Assembly (NCBI GenBank): GCA_948470475.1
Contig: OX419338.1
Location: forward strand, 1,473,159-1,537,158
DNA from: Galaxea fascicularis
Lineage: Eukaryota > Cnidaria > Anthozoa > Scleractinia > Euphylliidae
DNA: 64,000 nucleotides
Reading direction: 5' to 3'
Shown here: positions 26,801 through 40,400 of the stretch, one piece after another
Position numbering within the stretch: position 1 is the stretch's first letter
How the letters are laid out: the number at the start of each line of letters is the position of its first letter
Program-made: the position numbers and the translations under genes
Notes under the pieces: model-generated
Told to the model about the DNA's origin: nothing
The model's database searches: none
What the model saw: only the letters and a program-made list of their open reading frames with translations

Positions 26801-28398
26801 ACCCGTTGCACTGAGTCCCGTTATGGAACTTCCAACAGAAACCCTTGGGAAAAAACGAATTGTTTGATCTACCCCCAAGGCCACGAAACCTACTTTGACT
26901 GCCCCGAGTCGCCCCATTGAACTTTGGTAGTTGATGGTGAGCTCGCAGCCAGAGCTCGTTATGAATGTGATCCCAAGCTATGTGCTGTTTTTGCCTTAGC
27001 TGACGAAAATTTTCGTCATAGAAACGCCAATTAGCGGACTGTGCCGCTAAATCCCGCACTACTGACCCATATTTCATGAGAGCCGGAGAATCGTGCGGGA
27101 ATTTTTGGGCGTATATAGAAACGAAAACCTGAAAGGCGTTGGTCCATTGCTCTATGTTTTGGATGGTAGGACGTTTGTAGGTCGGTACCATGGACAAAAC
27201 TTGTTGCCCTGATTCGTTACCTTGCAACTGAAAAGTGTAAGATTGGTCGTCTTTATATGTTATCAATAAGTGAGAGAAATCTATATACTCGTTGGCCCAT
27301 ATCTTACTTCTAATACGTTCTGGTACCCTAGCTGCTAAAGGAACTGCACTAGAAATGAAAGAGTTCTTACTGCCATCGCCAGGTGCCGCGTTTTGTACTA
27401 TCCCGCCGGTTAGCGTCTGGACGTTAGCACGAACCGCTTCTTGGACTCCAAGTTGAGGAGCAGTCTCTGGAGGCGGGTCAGGGACAAACTGTATCTGCGG
27501 CTCTGCTAATGATTGAGGTGAAACCAGTCCCGAGTCTCGAAGGCTTTTCTTTACAGCGTCGGCAATGGCCTCGGCGACCCCCTGCAAGGTGTCTTCAGTA
27601 ACCCTTGCTGTTGGGAGAGTGGACGTATTCGGAACCGACGACGTTGAGGCGCCGTTGGAGCCGCTGCTTGCTGGCACTTGATTCAGCGTGGCTGGATGAC
27701 TTGCGGCTGGTTCCGGAGGACCCCGTCTACGCTTAGAAACCCGGGTGAGATATTCAGGATTGGTTGCTGGCCGTTTTCTTTTCGGTGGCATTCTGGGAGG
27801 TAGCAGGTCTGGATTAATAACACAACAAGTCGAAAGCGCAGAGAGAAATACGAAGAAACAGATACAACATAAGCCGTGAACACGGTCCCATTTGAAGAAA
27901 CCTTGAGGTTCAGTACCCCCGTATCAAGCACTAGCCTTACTCAAGACCAGTGGTAAATATTCAAATCAAACAGAACATGGTGCGCGTCCATGAAGTTAAA
28001 TTTACTAAAGGGCCGAAAATAGGCCAAAATTGAACAGAATAAATAGCATTATGTGGGGCCGGCAAAATTGCCAAACAAAAGTCACGAGGTAAACAAAATA
28101 AGCTACCGTTCCTGAAAGAACAAGGTAGGTGTTTTCTTCTTAAAAAACACAACGGCTAAGCATGATTGGCACAAAGGAAACCTTTGGCCGCATTGATCAT
28201 GCAAACGTGCCGTGAGGTTAACAGAAGTGTCATAACAGTGTTCTGGGAATAACCGCAGAACGCGTAAAAGTTACTTCTGACATTCCGCCGTGACCATAAA
28301 ACTGATAGCAAAGACACACCCAGGAAAGGGTGGACAAGATAATTAAGACCCCAACTAATTCTACGCCTGCGATTTTTGCCAAGGCATGTGCAGAGCAT

Positions 28399-28431
<33 letters not shown>

Positions 28432-31400
28432 GTACGTTGGATCTGTTTCAAAGCATAGAGCAATGCGCCGCGATAACTTCGGTAAAGAGCTTTATGTCCG
28501 CGCTTGTTAAGGTGTACTCCATCTCGGAGATAAATGTTTTTGGCGGGGTTGCTGAGTCCTCGGTGACGCCAAACTTTTACGACGCTGGAATCTGACAACG
28601 TTTCCCGGAGACATTTGTTCAGCTTTCTAACTCTCCAATTGTATGCTGGAAAAGCGGGGTGTAAGCGTGGGATCACTTGGCAAAGAACAGTGAATCTTTG
28701 CCGGATCTCGTGCCGAAGCACCTCAACGAAGGCAATGATCGTTTCGCTCAAAGTCTCAGGATCTAGAGAAGGGTCACATAAATCGTTCGACCCAATTTCT
28801 AAGATTAAGATGTCGGGATTTGCGGATCTTATGGCTGGAAGATCCAAGCGCAAAAGTTTTTCAACTGTACGACCACCGTTCCCTAACAGCTTGACCAAGC
28901 ACGTGTTCTGTAAGTCGAAGTGTTCGCGGGAAGAGCTGTTCCCACCCCGTTTTTTGAGGAAATCGCTCATTCTACGAACGAACGAGTGGCCGAGTATCAA
29001 GGTGCTCGGGAGAGAACGCGTAGCCAGGTCGCGACAATCTTCCATGGTGAAGACAAGACAAAAGCAAGGGTACTTAACTTTTCTTGGTCAAATCTCGCGA
29101 CTTCGGTGATTCTACTGTTCTCTCGTTGTGCGCTTGGAGCAAAAGAGGCCTTTGCAAGCGCTTCACGTCGTTAAGTACCGTAAACCCGAATGTCCCGGAT
29201 AACCGGAAATCCCTCGGCCGGGAGCTGGGATTAAGCTATGCGAATCAAGCAGCATAAATTCATTTATCGTGGCGATAAACTTCCTATAATTTATTGTCAA
29301 TCAGAGTGAATCAGAAAAGAAATCGCTTAAAAACAAGTGATCAAATATATAAAAGGAACGTTAATCTTCCTCTCATAATTCCTCTTCCAGGTCGACTTTA
29401 AGCTCTTTTGCAATAATTAGATTATTTTTATCAAGCCATTCTTACTTTGAACTCTATGGCTTTTCAACTGAAGTTTTTGTCTTGCTGTTAATAGCGAGAG
29501 CCTTCCCAAGAAATCAATGACGTGGTAGTGGATTTGATGGATGGAAAGATATTGCTGAGCCTACTGGAAGTACTTCTCAACACCACCCTGGTAAGAATTA
29601 TCATATCTGAGCTCTGCTTGTTCAGGGGTACAAAACGAACAATTTGTTGAAAAATGTATTATTATACCCCAGTTAATAAAACTAAATGTTATTCAGGCAT
29701 TTTCAGGTCTTTTTTAATATTACTGGGAAAAAATATCTGTTACTTTTTGCCAGCAAGACACACAAGATATTTCCCAGCCAGCTAGATAAAATTGGTTGGT
29801 TTCCCAGCCAGGTGCAAATTGAACACCCTGCACAACAACAAAAAAGACAATTTCATATGTCCTAAGCCAAAATGGGCGTGGCAAAAGCCCTCACATCAAC
29901 CCTTCAGTGGGAGGGGGGGGGACCCACACATTTCTCACAACAATCCACATTTCGCCAGCCAGCAACACTCCCACTGCTACCACAATTCAGTCATTACCAA
30001 CCAAAACCATCAGCAGAAAGAAATTTCATAACCAACTCCGCGAAATAACTGATATTTTGCCAGCCAGCACAATACCTCGGGGGAACAGATAAAGTGAGGA
30101 ACAGATTCGTTTTGTGCCCCTGCTTGTTCTTTGGCATATCTTGTCAGTATTGGTAATTTTATAATTCTTTAGCCGAAACTCGGCGAGCGACAAAAACCTT
30201 AGTGTTCACTGCATGCTGGTGCCTTGCTACTTTGAGCCTTTAGCTACTGTACTTGTTTTTGCTTCATTAGTTATGTTTTCGTACCTATTTTCTATGCCTT
30301 CGTGCTTTACCCTTAACTGATTACCTTTCATTTAGTCGGTGACGATTGTTTTTGCAAGAGCTATAAAAGATGTTTTCAAGCTGTTGAGGTCCGCTGGAAA
30401 GCAACTGGATCCCCGATGAGATTAGTAGATTTCAGGATCTTCAACTTAGCGATCGGGTCACTTGACAACTGAATTCTTAATCACGTGATAGAGGCACCAC
30501 GGCGGCGGTCTCGAATGCTCATTGCCAAAGCTAATTTAATTACATTCTATTTAGGTGACTGTTCTTTCCAATTATAACATTTATTCTGCTACAAGTTAAA
30601 ACCTTAACACGGCTGAATTACCAATGTTATGCATGTTTTATGTTTCCTTTATTATAGAAAAAAGAAAAGGGAAGCATGAGAGTGCACAAACTCAATAACG
30701 TGGAAAAAGCCATGGATTTGCTCGAAAAGAATAATGTAAGGCACACATGTTTGTTTATATTTCTTTTTCTTTGGGAAATTTCCATTTATCCCAACATTTG
30801 AATTTTCTACCAGAACATTGAACTCTCTAAACGCGAGTCATACCATTCACGACATTTTTTACAGAGTACTATTTATTTAAAGGCTTGGTCAGTACAGCCA
30901 GTCTTATCGAATGGTGAAATCCAGGCACAACATTACAAATCTGGGGGAAAATCCCCTAAATTACTTCCATATGAATGAAATTAGGAACCATAATCTTATT
31001 GTTAATTCTGGTTATCATATTTTATTGAGATCTGAAAGTAAAGCTCTTTAGGGTTTTCCTAGTGTACTATGGAAGCAATTTTATTTTTTGCAAAACAATT
31101 CTTTACAGCCTTAAATGTACTATTGGTTTCATTAAAATAGACATAGTAGACTTTTTTGGTGTGCAATTCAGTTTAAAATAAAATCTTACCGCAGTTTATG
31201 ACGTAATTTCTTAAGGTAAAGTTGGTCGGCATAAATGGTTTTGACATCGTGGATGGAAAGCCCCGCGCTATTCTTGGCCTCATGTGGAGCATTATTCTCC
31301 GATTCCAAGTAGGTAACATGTTTTACATCGCTGATGATTTGTCTGTTCTTCAAAATTTGATTATGACTGTTACTATGGAGCTGACGATGACAATGTTGAC

Positions 31401-34400
31401 AATGACGATGGCGATGACAACGATGCGGATGATGATGATGATGATGATTATTGGTAGCGATGGCGATAGTAAGATAACAAGACAAATATAGTCTAATAAC
31501 ATGTTGCTTGTTACGGGTCAAAGCAAAAATGGTTTCGTTTTTCACAGGTTCAAGAAGCCATGCAAGAAACAGTAACAGAAGAGAATGCTAAATCTTTCAA
31601 CGTTGAGAAGAAACTTCTTGAATGGTGCAAGGAGCGACTGAAAGGGTAACCAAACCCAACCTACAAACCAGTTAGATGTGCATCAAGTGTAAATTCAGTG
31701 TTTATTGAATGTTATTTTGAACACGTACAAATCTTAACTCGATTTGGCTCCCTAGGTACGATGATCGTGTCACCATCACAGATTTTACGACAAGTTGGAG
31801 GGATGGTTTGGCTTTCAACGCTCTCATTCACTCATACAGGTACAAAATAGATATCTGATTAAATTTGTACGTTACCTAAATTTGTACGTTACCTAACTTT
31901 AGAGCAAGACGACTAAATGATAGCAACACTCTTCAAGTAATTATTTGAATGTTAGATGAATGTGAATGTATGAAAATCATGTTATTTGAGGTGCACGCTG
32001 TTGTCATCGACTTTAACGTACGTTAAAGAGTATATGAAAGAACAGAATTTCCAACAATAAGAAAATGACTTCCACTAACACCTCTTTATTTGCAGCCCAG
32101 ACTTGTTTAATTTTGACGACCTGGAAAATGCCCCAACACGTGACAGGTTGGAAAACTCCTTCAAGTTGGCCGAAAAGCATTTTGGAGTTCCTCGCTACCT
32201 GGATCCATCAGGTTTGGTTCATTCTGCTCCCTTACGATAGATCAAGTTTAATTCATAAAGTTATGGATACGAATGATTTGAATGGAAGACGCCGGGTTCA
32301 AATCAGTTTCCATATGTGTGCGACTTGACGAAGACCGATCGCCGATCATGGCGCCGATATTGTCGCAGACCGATCACAGACCGATCGTAGACCGTTAAGA
32401 TCATAAAAAAACCAGTTTAATGAAACATCATTTCGTTAAGTGATAGCTCCAATTCGGTAATTTCTAACACAAAACAGGGGCGGATCCAGGATTTTTTTTT
32501 AGGAGAGGGTGCACCACTAATAAGGAATATTGTAACTGACTGGTAACCGGATGACATAGTTTTTTTTGCAGAATACTAGTTGTATTAGAAAGCCGCAGGT
32601 CATCTCAAGGGGGCGGGGGGGGGCTGTACACCCCCTGCACCCTTCCCCTAGATCCGCCCCTGCAAAACTTTGTGTGATGACCACAAAAGCAAGTAGACTC
32701 CTTGGAAACGCCGAGAACTTTCAATCACTAATGGCCGTTCAGGTTTCGAAAGATGACAAACAACAACAAGTTGCACATTGTCAAGGGAGCGTGTAATTTT
32801 TCTTAATTTCTTTTAATTGTTTAACACAAAAGCCTTACTTTGAATATTGCTTTTGCGTTTCCTTGCAAAAATATAGAGCTTTATTAGTAGTCCTGGGAAC
32901 GAGTCAATGTTATTTCATTTTCTCAGATATTGATGTGGACAAACCTGACAAGAAGCTTGTGATAATGTACTTGACCGAGATGTATAACTATCTGGAGGGC
33001 GTGAAAGCTAAAGAGAGGAGGGTGTGTTGGTTTGCTTCTTAAATATGAATTACCTAACACAAGGCTACCAGTAATCACAACTTCAGTGTCTTGACCTCCC
33101 TCAATGGAATTTCAAAACTTTTTTACCTCTTTAACTATTGTCAGCGCCATCAAGATCTTTTAGTTTGCAGTAGAGCATCAAAAACAACAACAACAACACA
33201 AAGGCTTCCGTGTGTTTTTTAGTCGTTGGTTATCTTTGTTTCCGTTTGCTTTGTCTCCTTTAAAAAAGCACTTAAGGCGTTTTTCTGTAATAACTACTAG
33301 AAGTTTTCATATAAATGTGTTTAAGTATTAACTTTTTTGCAGGTTTTTTTTTCGTATCGTATCCTTCCGTTTGACATTGTAATTGTATGTAATTCTAATT
33401 GTAATTGTATCCGTCGTCATGTTCTTATCTTCTTATCTTGTAAAACAATAACTGAGGAGACCTAATTAATATAAGCTTCATAGTTTCCTTTAGGTCTCCT
33501 CCCCATTGTTTCTGTTTTTTATTATTTTCATTATATTTGTTATATGGCAAAAAAAAATAATAAAATAAATAAATTTGCTTCCTTCTGACGGAAACGTACC
33601 CCGGCGCACTTGGCTCTAGCGATTCCTTGGAAAGCGGGAACACTTTAACGTGTCAAAAGCGATTAATTTAGTATTGTAGCTTGCAAATTGGTGAGGCATG
33701 ATCGTCCAGTGCTGTCCTTAGAAAGGCTATTTGAAAAGGTATCGACGAATGACTTGACAATCTCTTTATTACAGGAGTCTGTATTGTCTGAGGTGCAGAT
33801 AACTATTGATGGCAATGATAAAAGGGATGGAGCACTAAATGACAGCTGGGATCAGCTGGATCCAAAATCACCCTTCAGGTATACAATAAATTCAATCTTT
33901 TTGAAAATTATACCAGTCTTGCTTTATACCTTGCTTTACACCTCTTGCAGGTATTCCAATCTTAAATTAGAACTGAATTCAGAAATAGGTTTAAAATTCC
34001 AGCCATAAAAACTGTATGTGCCACTTGATTGTGTTATGACGGACCATGATGCACTTGTTCAAGTTGCCAATTTTCTGATATCGCTAATAGGAGGCCACAA
34101 AATCTGAAAATCTCGCACTTCATTTATTTCTCCGAGTTTTTACTGGTTTGTTGTTGGTGAGAGGTTTAGGACATGTGTCTGATGCATCGACCAGTGTACA
34201 CTTGCCTTATGAAGGGGGAAGAAAGATCGTCCATTACACTGAGGAAATGGACACCTTACAGGCAAAAGGTGAAAATGAGCTTGCCCCAGATCTCCGACAA
34301 ACGGAGTTTTCATTCTTTGCACGGCACGAAGAATATATTACAGCTCAGCTGAGAACTGGGTAACGTCATTTGACTGTTTCAGTACGAATCCATGGAGCCT

Positions 34401-37400
34401 CGTTAAACAACCTCTGTTAAAGACTCTCAGACCTATCTTTCACACGTTGCCAAGGAAGTGAAATTTCACTTCCGGTGAGTGACGTCATTTTGAAGTCCGG
34501 CGCGAAATCAACAAATCTCACTGAGGGAAAAACATTGCGAGGAAAGTTGTTACTTTAACAAAGGTTTCCTCTTGTTTGACAACCCCGCCATTGAAATGCA
34601 AAAAGACAGATAGATTACATCGGATTGCCGTGTGGGAATGTTGTTGTTTTTTTTTGCATCAATTTTTTAAGCATTAATGCCGATCGAGTTGTTCGCCTTT
34701 TCGAGTCTTAATTGAAGGTAGAACTTTATTTCAATCTCAAATATTTTCCAGAGAAAGGTCGCACTATATAAGAATTTAAGTTAATTCCTCTGAATTGCAT
34801 TGTGCATCCTTACTGCGCATAATTTCTTGCGTCAGCAGCGCGCGCACGAGCGCGTTCATGTTCAAAACACTCCAATTTCGGCTATGTACACTTGTAAACT
34901 GTGCTAACAATTTACCAAAGCTGGTATAACCTAAAGCCTCAAAGCATGAAAACTAACATAGGGACCCTCTATTTTTATTGCATTTCTTTGATGTTTTTGA
35001 CGTTGACAACCACCTAGCAAAGTTTCAAATAAAATCTATTGTGACTTTTATTTCTGGGGAATGACCTTAAAGACACTTTACTCATATTACTCGAACCTTT
35101 CTCATCTGTGGCAGAGTTTTCCCAGTAAAATCCAACAAGGTTAGCTTGTAAATTTAAGTCTAGAAACTTTGGCAAACAGCGGAAGGCGTGAGCGGAAGGC
35201 CCGTGCGTAACAAGACACTTCCAGTTTACGAAAAAACCTATAATAATCGAGGTTATCGTTTTGGATTCACTTGACTTTTTTCGATGACAGACCATTTAAA
35301 CTGTGATTTCAAATAAAACTATGCTCGTATTTTACGGAATTCTATCATTTCAAACAAATTATAACAAGCTAAAAGTTTAAATCTGGGTTTAAAATTGTCC
35401 AAAAAAAGCAATCAAGCAAAATCTAAGCATAGTCTAATGTGAATTTATATAAAGATCTTTTATCCAAGGAAAAACAGTAATAAAAATGCTTCGCTTCCAA
35501 GATTATAGACTTTTTCGTTTTTGGTCTTGTGATCATAGGCGTAGTCAGATGACGTCATCATTCGATTCCGTTTTAATATCAAGAACTGTGTTATAAAATG
35601 ACTTAAGTGTACCAAAAGGATTCCAGGTTATGCCACAAATAATTTTTTTATTGATTTTATTAGGCTTAATTACCATGAATTTCAAATATACAGTAAAACA
35701 AAATAAACAACTGCAAACAAAAAAACAAAAACAAATTAACAAAAGAATATAGGTAATGCTGCCCAAAAGGGTCGGTACGAACGGGAGACCCATGCGAGGT
35801 ACCGCCGAGATGTAAAGTTGTTAATTTCCTTGACAAAGGTCCAGAAAGATAGGTCTGAAGGTCCGTAAAATTCCTTTTCGCGATATAAACTTTTGTTCAG
35901 GGGTGTGTTAATTTTCTAGTCAATCAGATCATGATAATGCAGTTGATGGACTCAAGAAATTGTTAGACGAAGTGGAAGGGAGCTTGTCCGATGCTGAGAA
36001 AGGAAAACCAGTGTACGATGAGAACGATTCTGTGGACCTAGAGGCGGTGATGGCACAGAAAGATAAACACGAGGTATGTGTTACATAAATTTTTCAGTCG
36101 ATTAGTTGTGGGCAATGCTTTTATTTCGGGTTTTGAGCTGCATGCCAAGCTAAATTATAGCCACAACAACATCGACATAAGTGGATTTAACCGACTGACT
36201 GAGTTAAAAAGAAGCCGTAAAGGGACAATAGTAAGAGAAGGTGAAGCAAATACCACGGTGAGTTTCTTAACCATTCCCTGAGCGTATTGACACTATTCGC
36301 TGGTTTTTGAACAATGAAATGTATGTTACAATGTTTTCGACTGAAAAAGTTTTTTTTTTCTTTTTGTAATTAGAAGTTTCAAAAAGAACTCGAACCATTG
36401 AAGGCTCGCACAAACGAGGTAATGAATGAAGGGCAATCGATGATTGGAGAAGGCTATTTTGACAAAGGAGAAGAAGAACAGTTTCAGGACAGAATGGACA
36501 AAGTTGAAAAGAGAATGCAAAATCTGGTAGAGCAGTCTCAGAGGGATCAGGAAAAGTAAAGAATGCCTGAAAATGGGATCACATTTTTTTCTATAATCAC
36601 ATCTTGCTAATTATTTCAAATGAAGAATGATCGTCGCAGTTATGATCGCAATTGTAAAAATTGCGATCATAACCGCGACGATCATTCTTAATTTGATTTC
36701 ATATCCGCAGTTCACATATGATTTCTTTCATATGCATCATTCACTTGCTAATTATTGTAACAAAGGTAATTGAAGGTCATAAAGACAATCAAAACGTGAG
36801 ACTAAATTATCATGCCTTCATCAATCTATAGTTCAACAACGGGCAAGTAAATTCTTCGCGGCTAAAATGTTCTTCACTTCATTTTTAATTCGCTCTCCCC
36901 AGGGACATGTAATCTGTAGTTTATGTATTCTATTTACCTGAAGTTGGAAGCGCTTTGCTACTTGTTCACTGAGTAAATGACTTCATTTGATTTGGGAAAA
37001 CTTGTTTGAAATCTTCTACTTTCCTTCACTGATGAACTGTCAGAATCAGCTATTCATTTGGATGCTTCATTGAAACCGTAATTCGTTCTGAAAGTCTAAC
37101 AATCGTTAAAGATATGGTAGGTTTCAATTGATACCATTTCTCCATGCTTTTATCCGATCGCTCTTGTTTAAGAGTATTGAATGACTGAACCGCCAAAAAA
37201 AAAAAAGCAAGAGATTTGTAATTGATTTTTGTAGACTATCACTGGAAAGGACAGTGCTTTTGAAGCAACAGCTCAGTAAAATGACAAACTGGGTGTCGAA
37301 GGCCGAGAAAAAGATGCAGAAAGACGATGGAGTCGGGTCCAACTACGAGACTGTCCAGAAACAGTTGGAGGAACACCAGGTAACGAATTCATTAAGCGCA

Positions 37401-40400
37401 AAATAATTATTCGTTAAACGATGTGTGAAGATACTAATCAGTTCATAATTCTGGATGTCACGTACGTGTACTTTAGATTATTCTTGGTAGAACTGAAGTA
37501 TTCCTGAAATATTCCTCCACGTGGCAAGCAGCCATGTTGGAGGTCAATACAATACGACTTTTTTCTCAGAATTTGCATTAAAAAAAGATTAGCTTCCAGT
37601 GGAGAGATGGCCGCCATGACGTCACATGCAAACCTGTAATTGTTGTTATCTGCCTCACAGCGATCGATTCTCTTCGCCTGAGTCCTTCGTAGAAAACATG
37701 GAAAGCCATAGTTCTTAGGTTGACAGGCTAAAACATATTAATGCAACCTGACTGATCAGATGCTTAATCTCAGTTACAATCGGATACTCTATAATAGTCA
37801 CAGTGAAAGAAGAATTGAAATAAACTGCATACCTTAACGTTCAAAAAGAGCAGCTCGGCCTCAGTTAACCACTGAATACAGAAGCTGTAATTGAAAGAAT
37901 GTGAACTGTGACCTCAAAAACTGAGTTTTTAGTATGTCTCTTTTAAAACGTTTACGGCTATAAGCTCCTAAACTGACATACGTCATGTGTGATTTTTACC
38001 GGTAGAAACTTCAAGAGGAAGTTGGTGACGTTTCCCTAGTAACGGCTGTTTTGGCTACCAACGCCTCGGATCCTGAACTGGACAACAGAACCCGTGATAA
38101 AGTCAGAGATATTAGCAAACGCTGGCCAGCCGCGTGGAATTGGAGCGATGATCGCAACCAAAAGCTGACTCGGGCTATGACAGATTGGCAGAAATTCCGA
38201 GATGAGGAGCTGATCTTGTTGAATTGGCTGGCTCAGAAAGAGAAAACTCTCAAAGAAGTTGCGCACACTGACGTGGCCGATGATGACCAAGTTAAGGAAA
38301 GTCTAAAACTTCTGCAGGTAATACTCACGTTTTGTGGTTAAAAACGTATTGGAAATAGGTAAATCTAGTATAATTTGTATACATTACTGTGATGAAGCAC
38401 GTTAATTCCGGGGTCTCAGCCTTGTCTACCTGGCAACCTACTGCTCGAAGCCGGATTTTGGGAGAAAAACAACAGCTTGGAAAATGACGATGAACTGATG
38501 TGCATTTGAAAAACTGACGAGGATATCTTTCTTCAGATTTGGAATGCAACATTCGGCAGCAATCCCTGAACAAAAGCTTTTTTTCAAAATTGGTCTTAGT
38601 GTAACAATAATATCTGAAAACATAAATATTTAAGGATATAAATTTAAAATTATTTTCGCCTGAACTTTCCTATGCCATTAATCAACTACATTTTACATTT
38701 TATATCTACATTTTATAGATTACCTACTTTCCTACCTTTTTTTTCTAACGTTTTGATCATTGTGGCCGTCTTTCCCGGAGTCAGAAAGCCTGTTTCTGCC
38801 ACTGCGCGTGATTCCTTTTATACCATGCAGACGGTATAAAACAGAACAATCAGAACGCAGGAAAGCTACATTGTAAACTGTATTCACGAGAAGGGCATTC
38901 TACCGATTCTTCTATGATAGTCTGGGCTTATGAAATTGCCATGTCATGGTATAAAACAGTAATGTAACAAAATTAAGCTTTGTTGTGGTACACTGTAGAA
39001 TATCGCTCTTGTCACATGATATGTGACTCGTAGTATGACCGAAAGCAACATGTGTATACTAGTTACGCATTGCTTTCGGGTGACATATTCTTCGTATGCA
39101 CACGAGCCTTAAGGCCAGTGTGTACTCAAAGAAAATACAAGTGACAGGTGGGATATTCCATGGTATATCACGAGAAAGCATTACAAAACTATTTTTATAC
39201 CATGTCCTAGAAAATACTGAGCCCTACACTAAAATCATTGCGTTGCATGATGGGAATATTCGATAGCATGCTGACGAATCAGTACAACGGCTCTTCTGCA
39301 TTGTGATTGGCTGTATTTTCTATGGCATGGTATAAATAGCTGTATAAGGCCTGTACTGTTAGTTTTCCCATGATCACCATTCAACCTTCGTACATTTACC
39401 ACTAGACTACCCAAAATGAACTGGACGAGCAGGAGCAACGGCTGCACCGACTACATGAGGTGGGAGAGGATCTGATGGAGGAGTCAGGCCATGATGACGA
39501 AATTACCAAAGAAATTAAAGCTCAGTTACAAGATTTTGATGACTGTTGGAACCATGTGGCAAAGAAGACCCTTGAGGAAAAAGAGAAGGTTAGATCAGAT
39601 ATTAGTTTGTTTCTGTACTAACTATAATATTTGATCTTGTTAAATGGCTCGATCATCGGTCATGATTATGCCAGTTAGTCTTAAAGACGTAAACATTCGG
39701 ATAGAACTTCTGCATTAGAAAATCCGTAGAAGAATGCTAATAGTCATTCATTAGCAACAGAACATCCAACCAACGGAAGTGCGGACAACTTGTTCAAAAC
39801 ATCATAGAGCTTCGGAGCGGGGGTGGCTGATGCAGTTTGGTGACTCTTGCTACTAGGATGTGAAGGCTGATTGATCAATTTGACCAGGCAAGGTAGATTA
39901 CCTTGTTGCCAAATATCAGAACTAAATATCAGTGCATGGACTTTTGATTGCATATCGATTGCTAGAGGTCGCTAAACATAAACAGTTTTCTGCTGCCTAA
40001 AGCAACACCAATTCCTCATCCTTTACCGCTTCCCTTCAGACTCTAATATTTATAATATTCTATTTCTGTCTTCTTCACTTTTCAAATGTTGCTTTTCGTT
40101 TTACCGCAGTTAATCAACACGCAAAATAAAATGAAAGAGATGTATAACTTGATGGATTCTGTCAGCCAATGGATTGATGACACACAGGAGCTGATGAAAG
40201 AACACAGCGAGGATATGGCACCCGAGCAACAAGAAAGCATAAAAAAGAAAGCAGAGGTAGATTGACGACTACATAATGACAAAATTAATACAAAACTAGG
40301 AACTTTACTGCACCTTTTTGCCTTTTTTAAAGATTGCCCTTTTGCTTTATTTGTCATCTCTGCGTTCTATTTTCATTTGCTGACCAAAAAGATAAATAAG

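Larger units (their letters stand above)
21874..29285 (-). mobile_element. Ngaro-like tyrosine-recombinase retrotransposon, inactive
   Basis: The element has split direct repeats in the order A1-ORFs-B1-A2-B2 read on the minus strand: A1 29086-29285, B1 22358-22587, A2 22159-22357, B2 21874-22103. The A copies (about 199 bp) and the B copies (230 bp) look almost identical. Between them lie a SGNH-hydrolase ORF, a Gag-like ORF, reverse transcriptase, RNase H and a tyrosine recombinase. This repeat plan and gene set fit Ngaro/PAT elements of the DIRS order, which integrate with a recombinase instead of a DDE integrase. A palindromic element (24820-26070) splits the RT, so this copy cannot be autonomous. 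It sits in the intron between exon 2 and exon 3 of the dystrophin-like gene, in opposite orientation. Confidence 0.88.

Noticed and set aside
26667..26867. 66-aa plus-strand ORF
   Set aside because: Antisense of the region where the Gag-like and RT frames overlap.
28615..29174. Plus-strand ORFs of 164 and 84 aa
   Set aside because: Antisense shadows of the SGNH-hydrolase ORF and repeat A1, with no recognisable motifs.
31222..31491. Met-rich 89-aa ORF on the plus strand
   Set aside because: Its first half is the CH1 exon 31216-31308 read past the donor GTAGGT; the Met/Thr-rich tail is a GATGAT/GACGAT simple repeat.
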